Assembly (NCBI GenBank): GCA_025612245.1
Contig: JAAXKQ010000011.1
Span: 62,001-126,000 of the forward strand
DNA length: 64,000 nt
Reading direction: 5' to 3'
From: Ignavibacteria bacterium
GTDB lineage: Bacteria > Bacteroidota > Ignavibacteria > Ignavibacteriales > SURF-24
The notes under the pieces: model-generated
Databases searched by the model: none
The model's input: the letters and a program-made list of their open reading frames with translations, nothing else
What the model was told of the DNA's origin: nothing
Shown here: positions 1-9,740 of the stretch, piece by piece
Position numbering within the stretch: the first letter of the stretch is position 1
Layout of the letters: each line of letters opens with the position of its first letter
Program-made: the position numbers and the translations under genes

Positions 1-81
1 CAGGGACTACTTGAATATCCGCCATAGTAAAAATAATTAAAACCGGCAGAAAATCACCCGCCGGCGATAAACAAAAGCGCT

Positions 82-882
82 TTAATCCTGAAATTCGCTG
101 AATCCAAAACCCAGATAATTCATCTTTCCAAAACCGCACTGGTATCCTACCCTTATCAGCTCAGGATTTCCTTTTATTCTAAAAGGCACCACGTTTCCTA
201 AAACAGCATAGTTTTTCTGGTTATATTCCAGCATAAATTTCGGTTTTAATTTTTTGCTCGTTTTTTCATTTGCGTATATGTAGTTCCTGTCCCACTGGAA
301 AAAAATAAAATCATTACTTACCTGTGAATTGTAAATTGATTCATATTTTCTGCAGAGGTCCTCTTTTATCAGCTTACTTACCGTGCGTATGTCATCCCTG
401 TAGGAAAAGTAGATGTTTCTCAGCACGTTTTTAATCATCTTCTTGCCGGGAAGGATAATGGGGGATTTGGGGACAAAAATAATATCGTCCCTGAAGAGAG
501 GGTCCTGTATGGTTTCCACCTTGGTGATTAAAAAAGTCGTCTGCGACTGCCCCTTCTGAATAATCAGTTCCTTGTCGGACAGCCTGTCAATCACGTTACT
601 TTTTATATAATCATTGATCAATGGGAAAGAAATGCTCAGGTGCGCATTGTTGCTTCTTAAAAAGAGCGTCTCTTTTTTGTGAAAGACATTTTCGAAGTGC
701 AGATTGAAGGTAAAAAGCCCGAAAGGTTTATCGGTTGCCCTGAAGCCCTTACTTTTCAGATAATCCTTGAATTCAGGGGTTTCAAAACCCAGGAGGTTAG
801 AAATTTCCTTTGAAACAATCGCATTGTAGTTGTACGGGAATTCTTTCTCCTTAATTGCCTTCAATTTAAGTACTAAACGCAT
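82..882 (-). CDS. cas6: CRISPR-associated endoribonuclease Cas6-like
   Basis: 266 aa; N-terminal MRLVLKLKA ferredoxin-fold-like start and C-terminal Gly-rich loop GYQCGFGKMNYLGFGFSEF typical of Cas6. No other cas gene or array in the window. Confidence 0.75.
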   Translation of the reverse strand: MRLVLKLKAIKEKEFPYNYNAIVSKEISNLLGFETPEFKDYLKSKGFRATDKPFGLFTFNLHFENVFHKKETLFLRSNNAHLSISFPLINDYIKSNVIDRLSDKELIIQKGQSQTTFLITKVETIQDPLFRDDIIFVPKSPIILPGKKMIKNVLRNIYFSYRDDIRTVSKLIKEDLCRKYESIYNSQVSNDFIFFQWDRNYIYANEKTSKKLKPKFMLEYNQKNYAVLGNVVPFRIKGNPELIRVGYQCGFGKMNYLGFGFSEFQD

Positions 883-1091
883 AACCCTCTCATTTTAGAA
901 AAAACCAGCTGGAAACAGAATTATGATAACTAAAATACCAAGCTAAAATATTTTACAATTATTATCAACCCATATTAAATTTTAACTTTTCTGTTAAATC
1001 GGATTAAAGCAGAAAAAAATAAAGGCAAAGAAGCAGATTAAACATAAAGCGGGTCTCTCAAAACTGTTCAACCTCTTCTTTGCCTTTAGTT

Positions 1092-1367
1092 TTAGGACAT
1101 TGGAATTAATTTCTTTTTATATACCGGAGCCAGACTTTCAGTTGTGGACAGGTGCTCTTTAACGTTCTTGTTTGTTTTTCTAAACTGGGCAAAAATATAC
1201 TGCACGGTGCGTATACTCCAGTGATCCATCCTAGCCAGCTCATTGTAAGAAGGAACATAAATATCGTTGTGCTGACTAAAATACTTTCTGTACGAATACA
1301 GCTCCATGTGTATGCGTACTAAGTACAGTACAAATACCCATACCAGAAACAGCCAAAACAGTTCCAT
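1092..1367 (-). CDS. Small single-TM protein with a polar C-terminal domain, function unknown
   Basis: ORF 1092..1385; the internal ATG at 1367 (MELFWLFLVWVFVLYLV...) is preceded by a strong GGAGG RBS on the minus strand. Confidence 0.5.
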   Translation of the reverse strand: MELFWLFLVWVFVLYLVRIHMELYSYRKYFSQHNDIYVPSYNELARMDHWSIRTVQYIFAQFRKTNKNVKEHLSTTESLAPVYKKKLIPMS

Positions 1368-1861
1368 AGGTAACCTCCCTCTCAAATAATGCTTCTTTAT
1401 CCCTGGATGATTGATTGGAAAAAATTAACAAAAAAACATGCCCTCTCTGAAAAAACATAATGTTATGTAACAAAAAATCTTTTTTGCTTATAAAAATAAG
1501 TGGTATAGAAAATTATAACCGGGCAAATGGAGTATAGTTTTTTAATAATTTCCCCTGGGGCGATGGTCATTCAATCCTGGCTTGATAAAGAAGTTTTCCT
1601 GTCTGGTCGTTTACATGAGTATCTAATTATAATATAAAACTTAATTTCATATACGCAAATCAATCCGAAAAAAAATCTTGCAAAAAAACTCGCAAAAATA
1701 TTTCTTTATTGCCTCGTGCTCTCAAGGAAAATTGCTTTATTTCAGTGATTTAAGGCATTGCGAAATTTGCATAGGCCTTATGAGTACGGGCCTTTGGAGT
1801 TATATTTTTTTGTAATTGATCTTAGCCCGCGCTGAGGCTCCAAGGGGCAGGCCGCGCGTTT

Positions 1862-4666
1862 TCAGCGGCCTGAGGTTTGCTGCAGTTCAGGAATTGTAAA
1901 ATAAAATGTAGAGCCTTTGCCTTGTTCGGAATCTACCCAAATGCGGCCGCCATGATGCTCAACAACTTTCTTGCATATGGCAAGCCCAATGCCTGTTCCC
2001 GGGTATTCGCCCCTTTCATGCAGGCGCTGGAATATGACAAAAATTCTTTCATGATAATCCGGCTCAATGCCAATGCCGTTATCCTTAATGGAGAACAGCC
2101 AGTCTTTATTCTGAAAAGAGCAGCTGATGCTAACCTTAGGCTTGTCGTGATCGTGAAATTTAATGGCATTTATAATAAGGTTTGAGAAAAGCTGTTCAAT
2201 CTGCATGGAGTTGGCAGAAATAACGGGAAGCCTTTCGAAGCTTATGCTTGCCTGATTTTCCTGGATGAACAACCTCAGGTTTGAGAGCACCTTCTGCATC
2301 ACTTTATTGCAGTCGACAGGTCCAAAGCTGCCGTTTCTGGCTGAAAGGCGTGAATAAAGCAGGAGGTCTCTTATCAGGTGCTGCATGCGCATTGCGCCCT
2401 CGACAATAAATTCAATGAACTCGTCGGCGTTGGAATCGAGTTTATTGCGGTATCTCCTTGCAAAGAGCTGCGTAAAATTGGACACCATTCTTAAAGGTTC
2501 CTGAAGGTCGTGTGAAGCAACGTAGGCAAACTGTTCAAGGTCCTTGTTTGACCGCTCAAGTTCAGTCAGAGTGTGTCTTAATTCCTCTTCGGACTTTTTC
2601 CTTTCTGTAATATCCAGTACCGCCCCAAGCACTTCGTCCATGCGCCCTGAGTCATTTATGACTGGCTTACTTTTACAAAGGACATGCTTCTGTGTCCCGT
2701 CGGAAAGAATCAATCGGTATTCAGCTTCAAAAGACTTCTTGCTCTCCAGGGGTTCTTTTAATGTCCTTTTGAAAACTTCCAGGTCTTCTTTCATTACACG
2801 GCTTTTAACCTCTTCCATTGCAGGGCTTTCGGAGGATGGCTCCATGCCGAAGATCCTGAAGAGTTCATCTGAAAAGTTCAGGCTGTTCTTTGTAATATTA
2901 TACTGATAGCTCCCCAAATGTGTAAGGCGCTGGGCTTCGGCAAGGAGCTCTTCTTTCTGCCTGAGCGTTAATTCGGTTTGCTTTCTTACGTGGATCTCGT
3001 GCAGGTTATTGCTGTAAAGCCGTGCATTGAAAATAGCCAGCGCAATTCTGTCTGCAATATTCTGCAGGAAGAACTGGTCATCGAGGCTGTAAGGATGCCC
3101 CGGCTCATCTCTCGAAATATCCATGGTTCCGATGAGCTGGTTTTCGACGCGCAAGGGAACCATGAGGAAGCTGAACGTCCTGTAGTTTTCCGAATATGGG
3201 AAAAACTCTTTGTCGCATGCGCTGATGAGCTTTTCTTTTGTAACGTTTGCAATTAAAACGGGCTCTCCGGTTTGAATTACGTAACCTGCAAAGCCTTCAT
3301 CTAAAGCCTGGGTGTCGGATTCAAATATGTTTCGCAGGAGTTTTATTTTGTCGCAGTCGGAATTATAGAATGCCGCGGGTTTAATCCACTTCTTGTCATC
3401 CGAAGTAAGTCGGATGATTGCGGAATCGCCGATCAGTTCGGCAGTATATTTAACGGCCACGCTGAGCACAGCCTGGTAGTCGAGAGTAACCTCGTTGAGC
3501 TTTTGTGAAATTCCTGCCAGCGCCTCTGCACGGTACTTCTGGTTGTATATCTGTCCTTCTGCTTTTTTTCTTTCTGTAATGTCGCGTATGACGCTGACGA
3601 TAAGAGTAAGTTTTCCGTTTTCATCATAGATCGGGTTGACGTAATGTTCGGAGATAAATATATCCCTGTTTTTCCTCCTGAGGTGGAATACCGTCTCATA
3701 GAAACCTTTGCTTCCGAGGGCTTCATTTGATTCATCCAGGAAGCGGTTGTGCATTTCCTCGTTGACGTGTAGGATTTTCACGTCCTGGTTATCAAGCTCG
3801 TGTTTTTCATAGCCGAGTATTTTTTCTGCTGCCTTATTGCAGTCGATTACCTTCTGCGAAACAGGATCGATCAGCAGCACTGCTTCATTCAGGCTGGAGA
3901 AAACGCTTTTAAGTATTCTGTTAGACTGTCTTAATTCAGATTGTGAACGTATCTGCCCGGAAACATTAAGAAGCGATACTATCAGCCCGTTTACTCTCCC
4001 CCTGGTGCCGAAAAGAGGAACCAAGTCCCAATTCCAGTAATTGGAATCCTTTTCCACTATGCCCGGTGCACAAAGAGGGCGTTCCTGCAGGTAGAGAGGT
4101 TTCTTTGCCTTTATGACCTCACTGAAAAGCACTTTGTCATCCTCTCTTTCTATGAAATCAAAGTAGTTCTTTCCGGCAAAGAAGGATTCTTCTTCAGAGA
4201 ACATGCGTGCGAAGGCTTTATTGACCCTGATAATTGTAAAATCGTTTTTGAGGTATAAAAACAAAAGGTTCGTGTTATCAGAAATTGTCTGAAGCAGGAG
4301 GTTGGTTTCTCTTAGCGTAGTTTCGTGCTTCCTGCTATGGACAAGGTAGAGAACTATCAGCCATATAAGTAGAATTTCTATCCATCTGCTAATTAAAACC
4401 GTTTCCGACCTGTATTCGGAATGGATAAGCATGTCTGCCATTATGAGCAGCGAGGTTACTGCTGCCAGCGCATTTGTATAGGACCTTGGATATCTCCAGA
4501 ATATCATCAGCAGCGGCAGTACATACAGAAACCCTACGGAGTAGGGAAGAAATATGTCCGTTATAAAAATGCATAATGTGGCAAGAATGGACAAAAATAG
4601 CAGTGAGCCCTTTTTACTATTCTGCTCCATAGTGCGATCCCTCTTTTTGTGAACTGCACGGGCCAT
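1862..4666 (-). CDS. Membrane sensor histidine kinase with multiple PAS domains and a GAF domain
   Basis: 934 aa; N-terminal TM segments; several PAS/PAC signatures (DITERKKAE, DITERKKSE); HisKA motif YVASHDLQEPLRMV; HATPase motifs (DNGIGIEPDYHERIF, GTGIGLAICKKVVEHHGG). Confidence 0.95.
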   Translation of the reverse strand: MARAVHKKRDRTMEQNSKKGSLLFLSILATLCIFITDIFLPYSVGFLYVLPLLMIFWRYPRSYTNALAAVTSLLIMADMLIHSEYRSETVLISRWIEILLIWLIVLYLVHSRKHETTLRETNLLLQTISDNTNLLFLYLKNDFTIIRVNKAFARMFSEEESFFAGKNYFDFIEREDDKVLFSEVIKAKKPLYLQERPLCAPGIVEKDSNYWNWDLVPLFGTRGRVNGLIVSLLNVSGQIRSQSELRQSNRILKSVFSSLNEAVLLIDPVSQKVIDCNKAAEKILGYEKHELDNQDVKILHVNEEMHNRFLDESNEALGSKGFYETVFHLRRKNRDIFISEHYVNPIYDENGKLTLIVSVIRDITERKKAEGQIYNQKYRAEALAGISQKLNEVTLDYQAVLSVAVKYTAELIGDSAIIRLTSDDKKWIKPAAFYNSDCDKIKLLRNIFESDTQALDEGFAGYVIQTGEPVLIANVTKEKLISACDKEFFPYSENYRTFSFLMVPLRVENQLIGTMDISRDEPGHPYSLDDQFFLQNIADRIALAIFNARLYSNNLHEIHVRKQTELTLRQKEELLAEAQRLTHLGSYQYNITKNSLNFSDELFRIFGMEPSSESPAMEEVKSRVMKEDLEVFKRTLKEPLESKKSFEAEYRLILSDGTQKHVLCKSKPVINDSGRMDEVLGAVLDITERKKSEEELRHTLTELERSNKDLEQFAYVASHDLQEPLRMVSNFTQLFARRYRNKLDSNADEFIEFIVEGAMRMQHLIRDLLLYSRLSARNGSFGPVDCNKVMQKVLSNLRLFIQENQASISFERLPVISANSMQIEQLFSNLIINAIKFHDHDKPKVSISCSFQNKDWLFSIKDNGIGIEPDYHERIFVIFQRLHERGEYPGTGIGLAICKKVVEHHGGRIWVDSEQGKGSTFYFTIPELQQTSGR

Positions 4667-4851
4667 CTTAAAGTGGACCCGGAAGGCAGTTTTGCTAAAA
4701 GTTATGACAATTATTATTTAAAAACAAGTAGGAGTGGACATACCGGGCTACAAAACAGGATATCATGCCGGATTAGATGTGCCTTAAAGGTAATTAGATA
4801 ACTGGCAAAGGGTCCACAAGGAGAAGAGCTCAGAGTTAATAAGCGGAAGGG

Positions 4852-4886
4852 AAAAAGGCCGGCGGATTTAATCCCATCCGGCCTTA
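4852..4886 (-). terminator. Rho-independent terminator downstream of asd
   Basis: On the minus strand AAGGCCGGATGGGATTAAATCCGCCGGCCTT stem-loop followed by a short T-run. Confidence 0.65.
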
Positions 4887-4893
4887 AGGAACT

Positions 4894-5943
4894 TTATTTA
4901 ATGTAGCCTTTTGCCTTCATCAGCTCTGCACAGAGTATTGCCCCTCCGGCAGCACCGCGGACGGTATTGTGTGAAAGGACTACGAACTTATAGTCAAAGA
5001 GGTTGCACTTTCTGAGCCTCCCGATGGAAACAGCCATTGCCTTGTCGATATTCCTGTGGAGGCGTGGCTGCGGGTATTTTTCCTCCGTAAAGTAATAAAT
5101 GGGTCTTAGGGGTGCAAGCGGAAGCTCCAGATTCTGAGGCTCGCTGCGGAAAGCCTTCCAGCATTCGATGATTTCTTCTGCCGAGGCTTTCTTTTTCAGG
5201 TTTACCTGCACTGTTTCCATGTGTCCGTCAAGTACGGCAACCCTGTTTGTCTGTGCGCTTATTCTTATGTCCACGTCCTTTATGGAATCTCCATCCAGGC
5301 TTCCAAGGATCTTTAAGGGTTCTGACTCAAGTTTTGCCTCTTCACCGCCTATAAAAGGAATTACGTTGTCTATGCTGTCCAGGCTCGAGACGCCAGGGTA
5401 ACCGGCGCCTGAAAGTGCCTGCATGGTTACTACATTTACAGCTTCAAGCCCGAAGGTATCCAGTAAGGGCTTCAAGGCTATTACCATTCCGATTGTGGAG
5501 CAGTTAGGGTTTGTAACAATTGCGCCTTCTCCATATTTCTGGCATTTGATCAGTTCCAGGTGACCTGGGTTAACTTCCGGAATAAGGAGCGGAACGTCGT
5601 TATCCATGCGGTGGTTTTTGGAATTGGACACGACTATATAGCCATTCTTTGCCATGTCGCTTTCTATGTGTCCGGCAACACTTGAATCTAGTGCCGAGAA
5701 AACCAGGCGGCTTTCCAGTCCCGGCTCGCACTTTTTGACTTCGAGATCAGCGACCCCTTCGGGTATGGGTGTAGGCAGAATCCAGTTAACCGCGTCTTTG
5801 TACTTTTTCCCGGCGGACCTGTCTGAGGCCGCAACTTCTGTCAGATTGAAATATGGATGGTTTTCCAGAAGCTGGATGAATTTCTGTCCCACGCTACCCG
5901 TAGCGCCAAGAACCCCTACATTTATTTTTTCTTTTTTTTGCAA
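4894..5943 (-). CDS. asd: N-acetyl-gamma-glutamyl-phosphate reductase / aspartate-semialdehyde dehydrogenase family protein, most likely aspartate-semialdehyde dehydrogenase by context
   Basis: 349 aa; VGVLGATGSVGQKFIQLL; catalytic VTNPNCSTIG motif; adjacent to lysC/dap genes. Confidence 0.9.
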   Translation of the reverse strand: MQKKEKINVGVLGATGSVGQKFIQLLENHPYFNLTEVAASDRSAGKKYKDAVNWILPTPIPEGVADLEVKKCEPGLESRLVFSALDSSVAGHIESDMAKNGYIVVSNSKNHRMDNDVPLLIPEVNPGHLELIKCQKYGEGAIVTNPNCSTIGMVIALKPLLDTFGLEAVNVVTMQALSGAGYPGVSSLDSIDNVIPFIGGEEAKLESEPLKILGSLDGDSIKDVDIRISAQTNRVAVLDGHMETVQVNLKKKASAEEIIECWKAFRSEPQNLELPLAPLRPIYYFTEEKYPQPRLHRNIDKAMAVSIGRLRKCNLFDYKFVVLSHNTVRGAAGGAILCAELMKAKGYIK

Positions 5944-5944
5944 G

Positions 5945-7039
5945 TTAAACCTCTTGTAATATGTCTGTTAAAATATCAATACCGGTTTTAATTACGGAGT
6001 CATCCGGCAGGAACATGGGTGTATGAAGACCGTATTTGTTATCCCTCAAAGTTCCGAGCCAGAACATAAAAGAAGGGTAGAGCTGAGAGAAGAAACCAAA
6101 GTCCTCACCGGTCATTTTATATCCGCAATCCACAAATTTATGATTTTTTGAGAGCTTTTCAGAGAGTTTTCTGAAAAGTTCTTCATCTACAATAACTTCT
6201 TTATAGAGAGAGCCGTTTTCAATTGAATATTCAATTCCCGTTTTTTTCTTTACATACTCAAGCTTTGAGACAATTTTATCAAAGAACTGTTCGTTTTTTC
6301 TGCTGTTGAGGGCTCTTATTGTACATTCGGCCCTGGTAACTGATGGGATTATGTTCCTGGCAGTACCGGAAATAACTTTCCCGTAGCCGAAGATTATCTT
6401 TTCGTCTGAATGCCTGAGCTCTTGCTGAATTTCATCCAGGAACATCCTGAATGCATCAAAGGAGTGAATCCCGTTTTCCGGGAATGCCACGTGGGCGCTT
6501 TTGCCATGGATGCTGATGTCAAGCTCGTAGGCTGAAGCAAACAGAACGCCTGAAGTTGAGGCTACAGTTCCCAGCGGGTATTCATCAGTTACATGAAGCG
6601 CAAAGGCTTTCTTTATATCAAAGCTTTCAAGAATGCCGGATTCAATTACCTTCCTGGCCCCGCCTCCTCCTTCCTCACCCGGCTGAAAGAGGAAAACCAT
6701 GTTCCTTTGGGGCTTTATTTGTGCGACATGCCTGATAAAGCCGTAGAGAATTGAAGCATGCACATCGTGTCCGCATGCGTGCATATTATTGTTCTTTGAT
6801 GAAAACTCCACCCCGGTCTCCTCCTTAATTGGAAGAGCATCAATGTCTGCTCTGAACAAAAGGTAATCACCGCCGTTAACCGTGTACTCAATGACCAGAC
6901 CCGTTTCCATAGGCCGGTGGATTACTAAGCCATCTAGCTCCTCCAGATTCCTCTTCAGTATATTCGTCGTTTCAAACTCATGAAACAACAACTCCGGATT
7001 CTGGTGCAGGGTATGGCGCATTTCAATGGGCGTTAACAT
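5945..7039 (-). CDS. M20 family amidohydrolase, probable N-acetyl-diaminopimelate deacetylase
   Basis: 364 aa; RHTLHQNPEL, MHACGHDVHASILYG, FQPGEEGGGGARKVIESG motifs; located in a DAP cluster with dapH. Confidence 0.8.
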   Translation of the reverse strand: MLTPIEMRHTLHQNPELLFHEFETTNILKRNLEELDGLVIHRPMETGLVIEYTVNGGDYLLFRADIDALPIKEETGVEFSSKNNNMHACGHDVHASILYGFIRHVAQIKPQRNMVFLFQPGEEGGGGARKVIESGILESFDIKKAFALHVTDEYPLGTVASTSGVLFASAYELDISIHGKSAHVAFPENGIHSFDAFRMFLDEIQQELRHSDEKIIFGYGKVISGTARNIIPSVTRAECTIRALNSRKNEQFFDKIVSKLEYVKKKTGIEYSIENGSLYKEVIVDEELFRKLSEKLSKNHKFVDCGYKMTGEDFGFFSQLYPSFMFWLGTLRDNKYGLHTPMFLPDDSVIKTGIDILTDILQEV

Positions 7040-7114
7040 TTACCGTGTCCTTTATAATACTAATTCCAGTTTCTAATGGTGCTGTTACTTAATCTCTTAC
7101 AGTTTTAGCCTTTT

Positions 7115-8311
7115 CTACAGGTTAAACTCTTTTACCAGGGCTTCTACTGCGGAATTTTTGTACTGTTCTGCTATGAGGCAGGAAATAGCAATTTCCGAAG
7201 TGGTTACAAGCTTTATTGGAACGTTCTGAAGAGCCTTAAAGAAACTTGAGGCTACACCTATACCGGAGCGCATTCCGATTCCAACTATGGATACCTTTAC
7301 GTATCCCGTATGATACTCCACATTCCAGTCCTTCAGGTCGGAGAGCACCTTACTCAATGCCGCCTGGAGGTGTTTTTTCTTGCTTTCAACTATAGTAAAA
7401 GAAACAACCAGATCTGATTCCGAATTTATGATTGAAATCATGTCTACGTTTAACCCTTCTGTAGCAACTTTTTCAAATATCCTTCTTACCAGGGAATAAT
7501 CCACCGGCAGGTGTTTTATGAATACCTGTGTCTGGTTCTCCATCAGGCTGCAACCTGTAACGACAGGCTGTTCAATTATGATATTTTCATCAGCCACAAA
7601 ACTACCCTCCTCATCTGAAAAAGTCGATCCGCAATAAATTTTGATCCCAAACTTTTTTGCAATTTCAACTGACCTGCTATGGAGTACCTTTGCCCCGAGG
7701 CTTGCCATTTCGAGCATTTCGTCGTAGGAAATGTACTTTATTTTTTTTGCATTTGGATGCAGCCTTGGATCAACCGTATAAATTCCCGCCACGTCGCTAT
7801 AGATCTCGCAATCCACTCCAAGAGCCGCTGCAAGTGCCACAGCCGAGGTATCCGAGCCGCCGCGCCCGAGCGTGGTAACCTCACCTTCCTCGGTTATGCC
7901 CTGGAAGCCGGTTACGACGAGCGCGTCCAGCTCCTGCATCATGTCAATTATCTTTTTTTTGTCGAAGCTTACTATTTTTGCTTCATTATATCTTGCCGTA
8001 GTCTTAATTCCGGCCTGAAAACCGTTCAGGGATTTGCTTTTTATTCCCTTGCTCTGAAGCGCCATGGCTACCAGGGAGGCTGAAACCTGTTCCCCCGTGG
8101 TAAGGAGCATATCGAGCTCCCTTGGGTCAGGGGTGCTTGCAACCTCGCGGGCCAGCCTTATCAGGTTATCCGTGCTTTTACCCATTGCAGAAACGACGAG
8201 TATTACCTTGCCTCCCGCCTTTACTTTTCCGGCTATCTTTTCTGCAATCCTCAGTATTTTTTCAGAACTTGCAACCGAACTTCCGCCATATTTCTGAACG
8301 GTTATCTCCAC
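7115..8311 (-). CDS. lysC: Aspartate kinase
   Basis: 398 aa; VQKYGGSSVASSEKI, GFQGITEEGEVTTLGRGGSDTSAVALAAAL, C-terminal ACT domains. Confidence 0.95.
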   Translation of the reverse strand: MEITVQKYGGSSVASSEKILRIAEKIAGKVKAGGKVILVVSAMGKSTDNLIRLAREVASTPDPRELDMLLTTGEQVSASLVAMALQSKGIKSKSLNGFQAGIKTTARYNEAKIVSFDKKKIIDMMQELDALVVTGFQGITEEGEVTTLGRGGSDTSAVALAAALGVDCEIYSDVAGIYTVDPRLHPNAKKIKYISYDEMLEMASLGAKVLHSRSVEIAKKFGIKIYCGSTFSDEEGSFVADENIIIEQPVVTGCSLMENQTQVFIKHLPVDYSLVRRIFEKVATEGLNVDMISIINSESDLVVSFTIVESKKKHLQAALSKVLSDLKDWNVEYHTGYVKVSIVGIGMRSGIGVASSFFKALQNVPIKLVTTSEIAISCLIAEQYKNSAVEALVKEFNL

Positions 8312-8321
8312 GCTAATATCT

Positions 8322-9020
8322 TTATAGGTTTCTCAAAGCATCAATCAAAAGGGTTTTGGATTTTGTCTTCTCATCCACTTTTTTTACTACCCTTGCCGGG
8401 ATGCCCGCTACGACTGAGTTTTCCTCCACGTCGGAAATTACAACCGAGCCTGCCGCAACGACGGCTCCACGGCCAACTCTTACGCCTTCGAGCACTACCG
8501 CGTTGGCGCCGATTACGACGTTGTCTTCTATAATGACGGGGCTGGCGTTCGGGGGTTCTATTACACCCGCTATTACGCTCCCGGCCCCGATGTGGCAGTC
8601 TTTTCCAATAATGGCTCTTCCGCCAACGACGGTATTCATATCAATCATTGTACGTTCACCAATGACAGCCCCGATATTGATTACGGCGCCCATCATTATG
8701 ACGCAGTTATCCCCGATTTCAACCATGTCCCTTATTATGGCACCCGGCTCTATCCTCGCGTTATATTTCCTCAGGTCGGCAAGCGGTATTGCCGAATTCC
8801 GCCTGTCGGCTTCAATTCTTAAGCTTTTAATGTGGCTCTTGTTTTTGTCATAAAAGCCTTCAAAAGAATCGTATTCGCAGATCATTACGCCGAAATCTTT
8901 TCCCCCTACAAACTCTAAGCCCGTAAAGTCAATTTTATCCAGCTCTCCTGCGATAAAAACCTTCAGCGGGGTTACTTTCCGTGAAGAGGCTATAAAATTA
9001 ATTATTTCGTATGAATCCAT
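8322..9020 (-). CDS. dapH: 2,3,4,5-tetrahydropyridine-2,6-dicarboxylate N-acetyltransferase
   Basis: 232 aa; left-handed beta-helix hexapeptide repeats, [51 protein letters not shown] typical of DapH. Confidence 0.9.
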   Translation of the reverse strand: MDSYEIINFIASSRKVTPLKVFIAGELDKIDFTGLEFVGGKDFGVMICEYDSFEGFYDKNKSHIKSLRIEADRRNSAIPLADLRKYNARIEPGAIIRDMVEIGDNCVIMMGAVINIGAVIGERTMIDMNTVVGGRAIIGKDCHIGAGSVIAGVIEPPNASPVIIEDNVVIGANAVVLEGVRVGRGAVVAAGSVVISDVEENSVVAGIPARVVKKVDEKTKSKTLLIDALRNL

Positions 9021-9034
9021 TTTAAGGGTCTTTC

Positions 9035-9700
9035 TTAATTATTTTGAAAAAGAACGTCCTTGAAACTGTAAAGGCCAAACTCCTTCTGCACAATGAAATT
9101 CACGGCCTTTAGAACCCCTTCGGCAAAAGTCCTGCGGCTTGTGGCGCTGTGGGTTAACGTCAGCACCTCTCCAAGCCCTCCGAAAGAGACCGAGTGTTCA
9201 CCTGCAATGTTTCCGATCCTCAAGGAATGAATGCCGACGTCTTTGCCAATGGCATTTCTTAACATCAGTGCCGTTCCCGAAGGTTTATCTTTCTTGAACC
9301 TGTGGTGGGTCTCTGTAATTTCAATATCCCAGTCAGCGAGATTGTCACTTAAAAACTCCACGCATTTTAAGAGCATCTGTATGCCGACTGAATAGTTATA
9401 GCTCAACACTGCCGGAATTTTCTGGCTGACCTCATTTATCATGCTGAGCTGCTCATCTGTATAGCCCGTAGTGCCTATTACAAGGGGGCTATTCATTTCA
9501 CGCGCCAGATGCAGCGTTTTCTCCAGTGTCTCGGGGGAGGAGAAATCTATTAAAACTTCAGGAGTCCCTTCCTGCCAAAGCCCGCTTTTATCGTATTTTA
9601 ACACGGCTTTGTTTCCGGCCTCTTGCATTAAGCTTTCGATTTCAAGGCCCATTCTTCCCGAGGCTCCAACAAGGCCGTACTTAATCATTCTCATTTTCAC
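9035..9700 (-). CDS. dapB: 4-hydroxy-tetrahydrodipicolinate reductase (short form)
   Basis: 221 aa; [34 protein letters not shown] motifs. Confidence 0.92.
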   Translation of the reverse strand: MKMRMIKYGLVGASGRMGLEIESLMQEAGNKAVLKYDKSGLWQEGTPEVLIDFSSPETLEKTLHLAREMNSPLVIGTTGYTDEQLSMINEVSQKIPAVLSYNYSVGIQMLLKCVEFLSDNLADWDIEITETHHRFKKDKPSGTALMLRNAIGKDVGIHSLRIGNIAGEHSVSFGGLGEVLTLTHSATSRRTFAEGVLKAVNFIVQKEFGLYSFKDVLFQNN

Positions 9701-9740
9701 CCTCTTTATTATTAGGCCATGTAAGGCTAAAAAAAGTTAT

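Noticed and set aside
883-1091. CRISPR array next to cas6
   Set aside because: No direct repeats of the expected 28-37 nt length with spacers in this interval or in the first 80 bases.
1276-1473. 65-aa minus-strand ORF overlapping the small TM protein gene
   Set aside because: Overlaps a better ORF with a good RBS; no similarity recognised.
1386-1861. tRNA or structured ncRNA in the large left intergenic gap
   Set aside because: AT-rich sequence without a cloverleaf or strong GC stem recognisable by eye; would need a covariance-model scan.
8356-8853. 165-aa + strand ORF antisense to dapH
   Set aside because: Low-complexity T/S/P/I-rich translation generated by the hexapeptide repeats of dapH on the opposite strand; no RBS or family signature.
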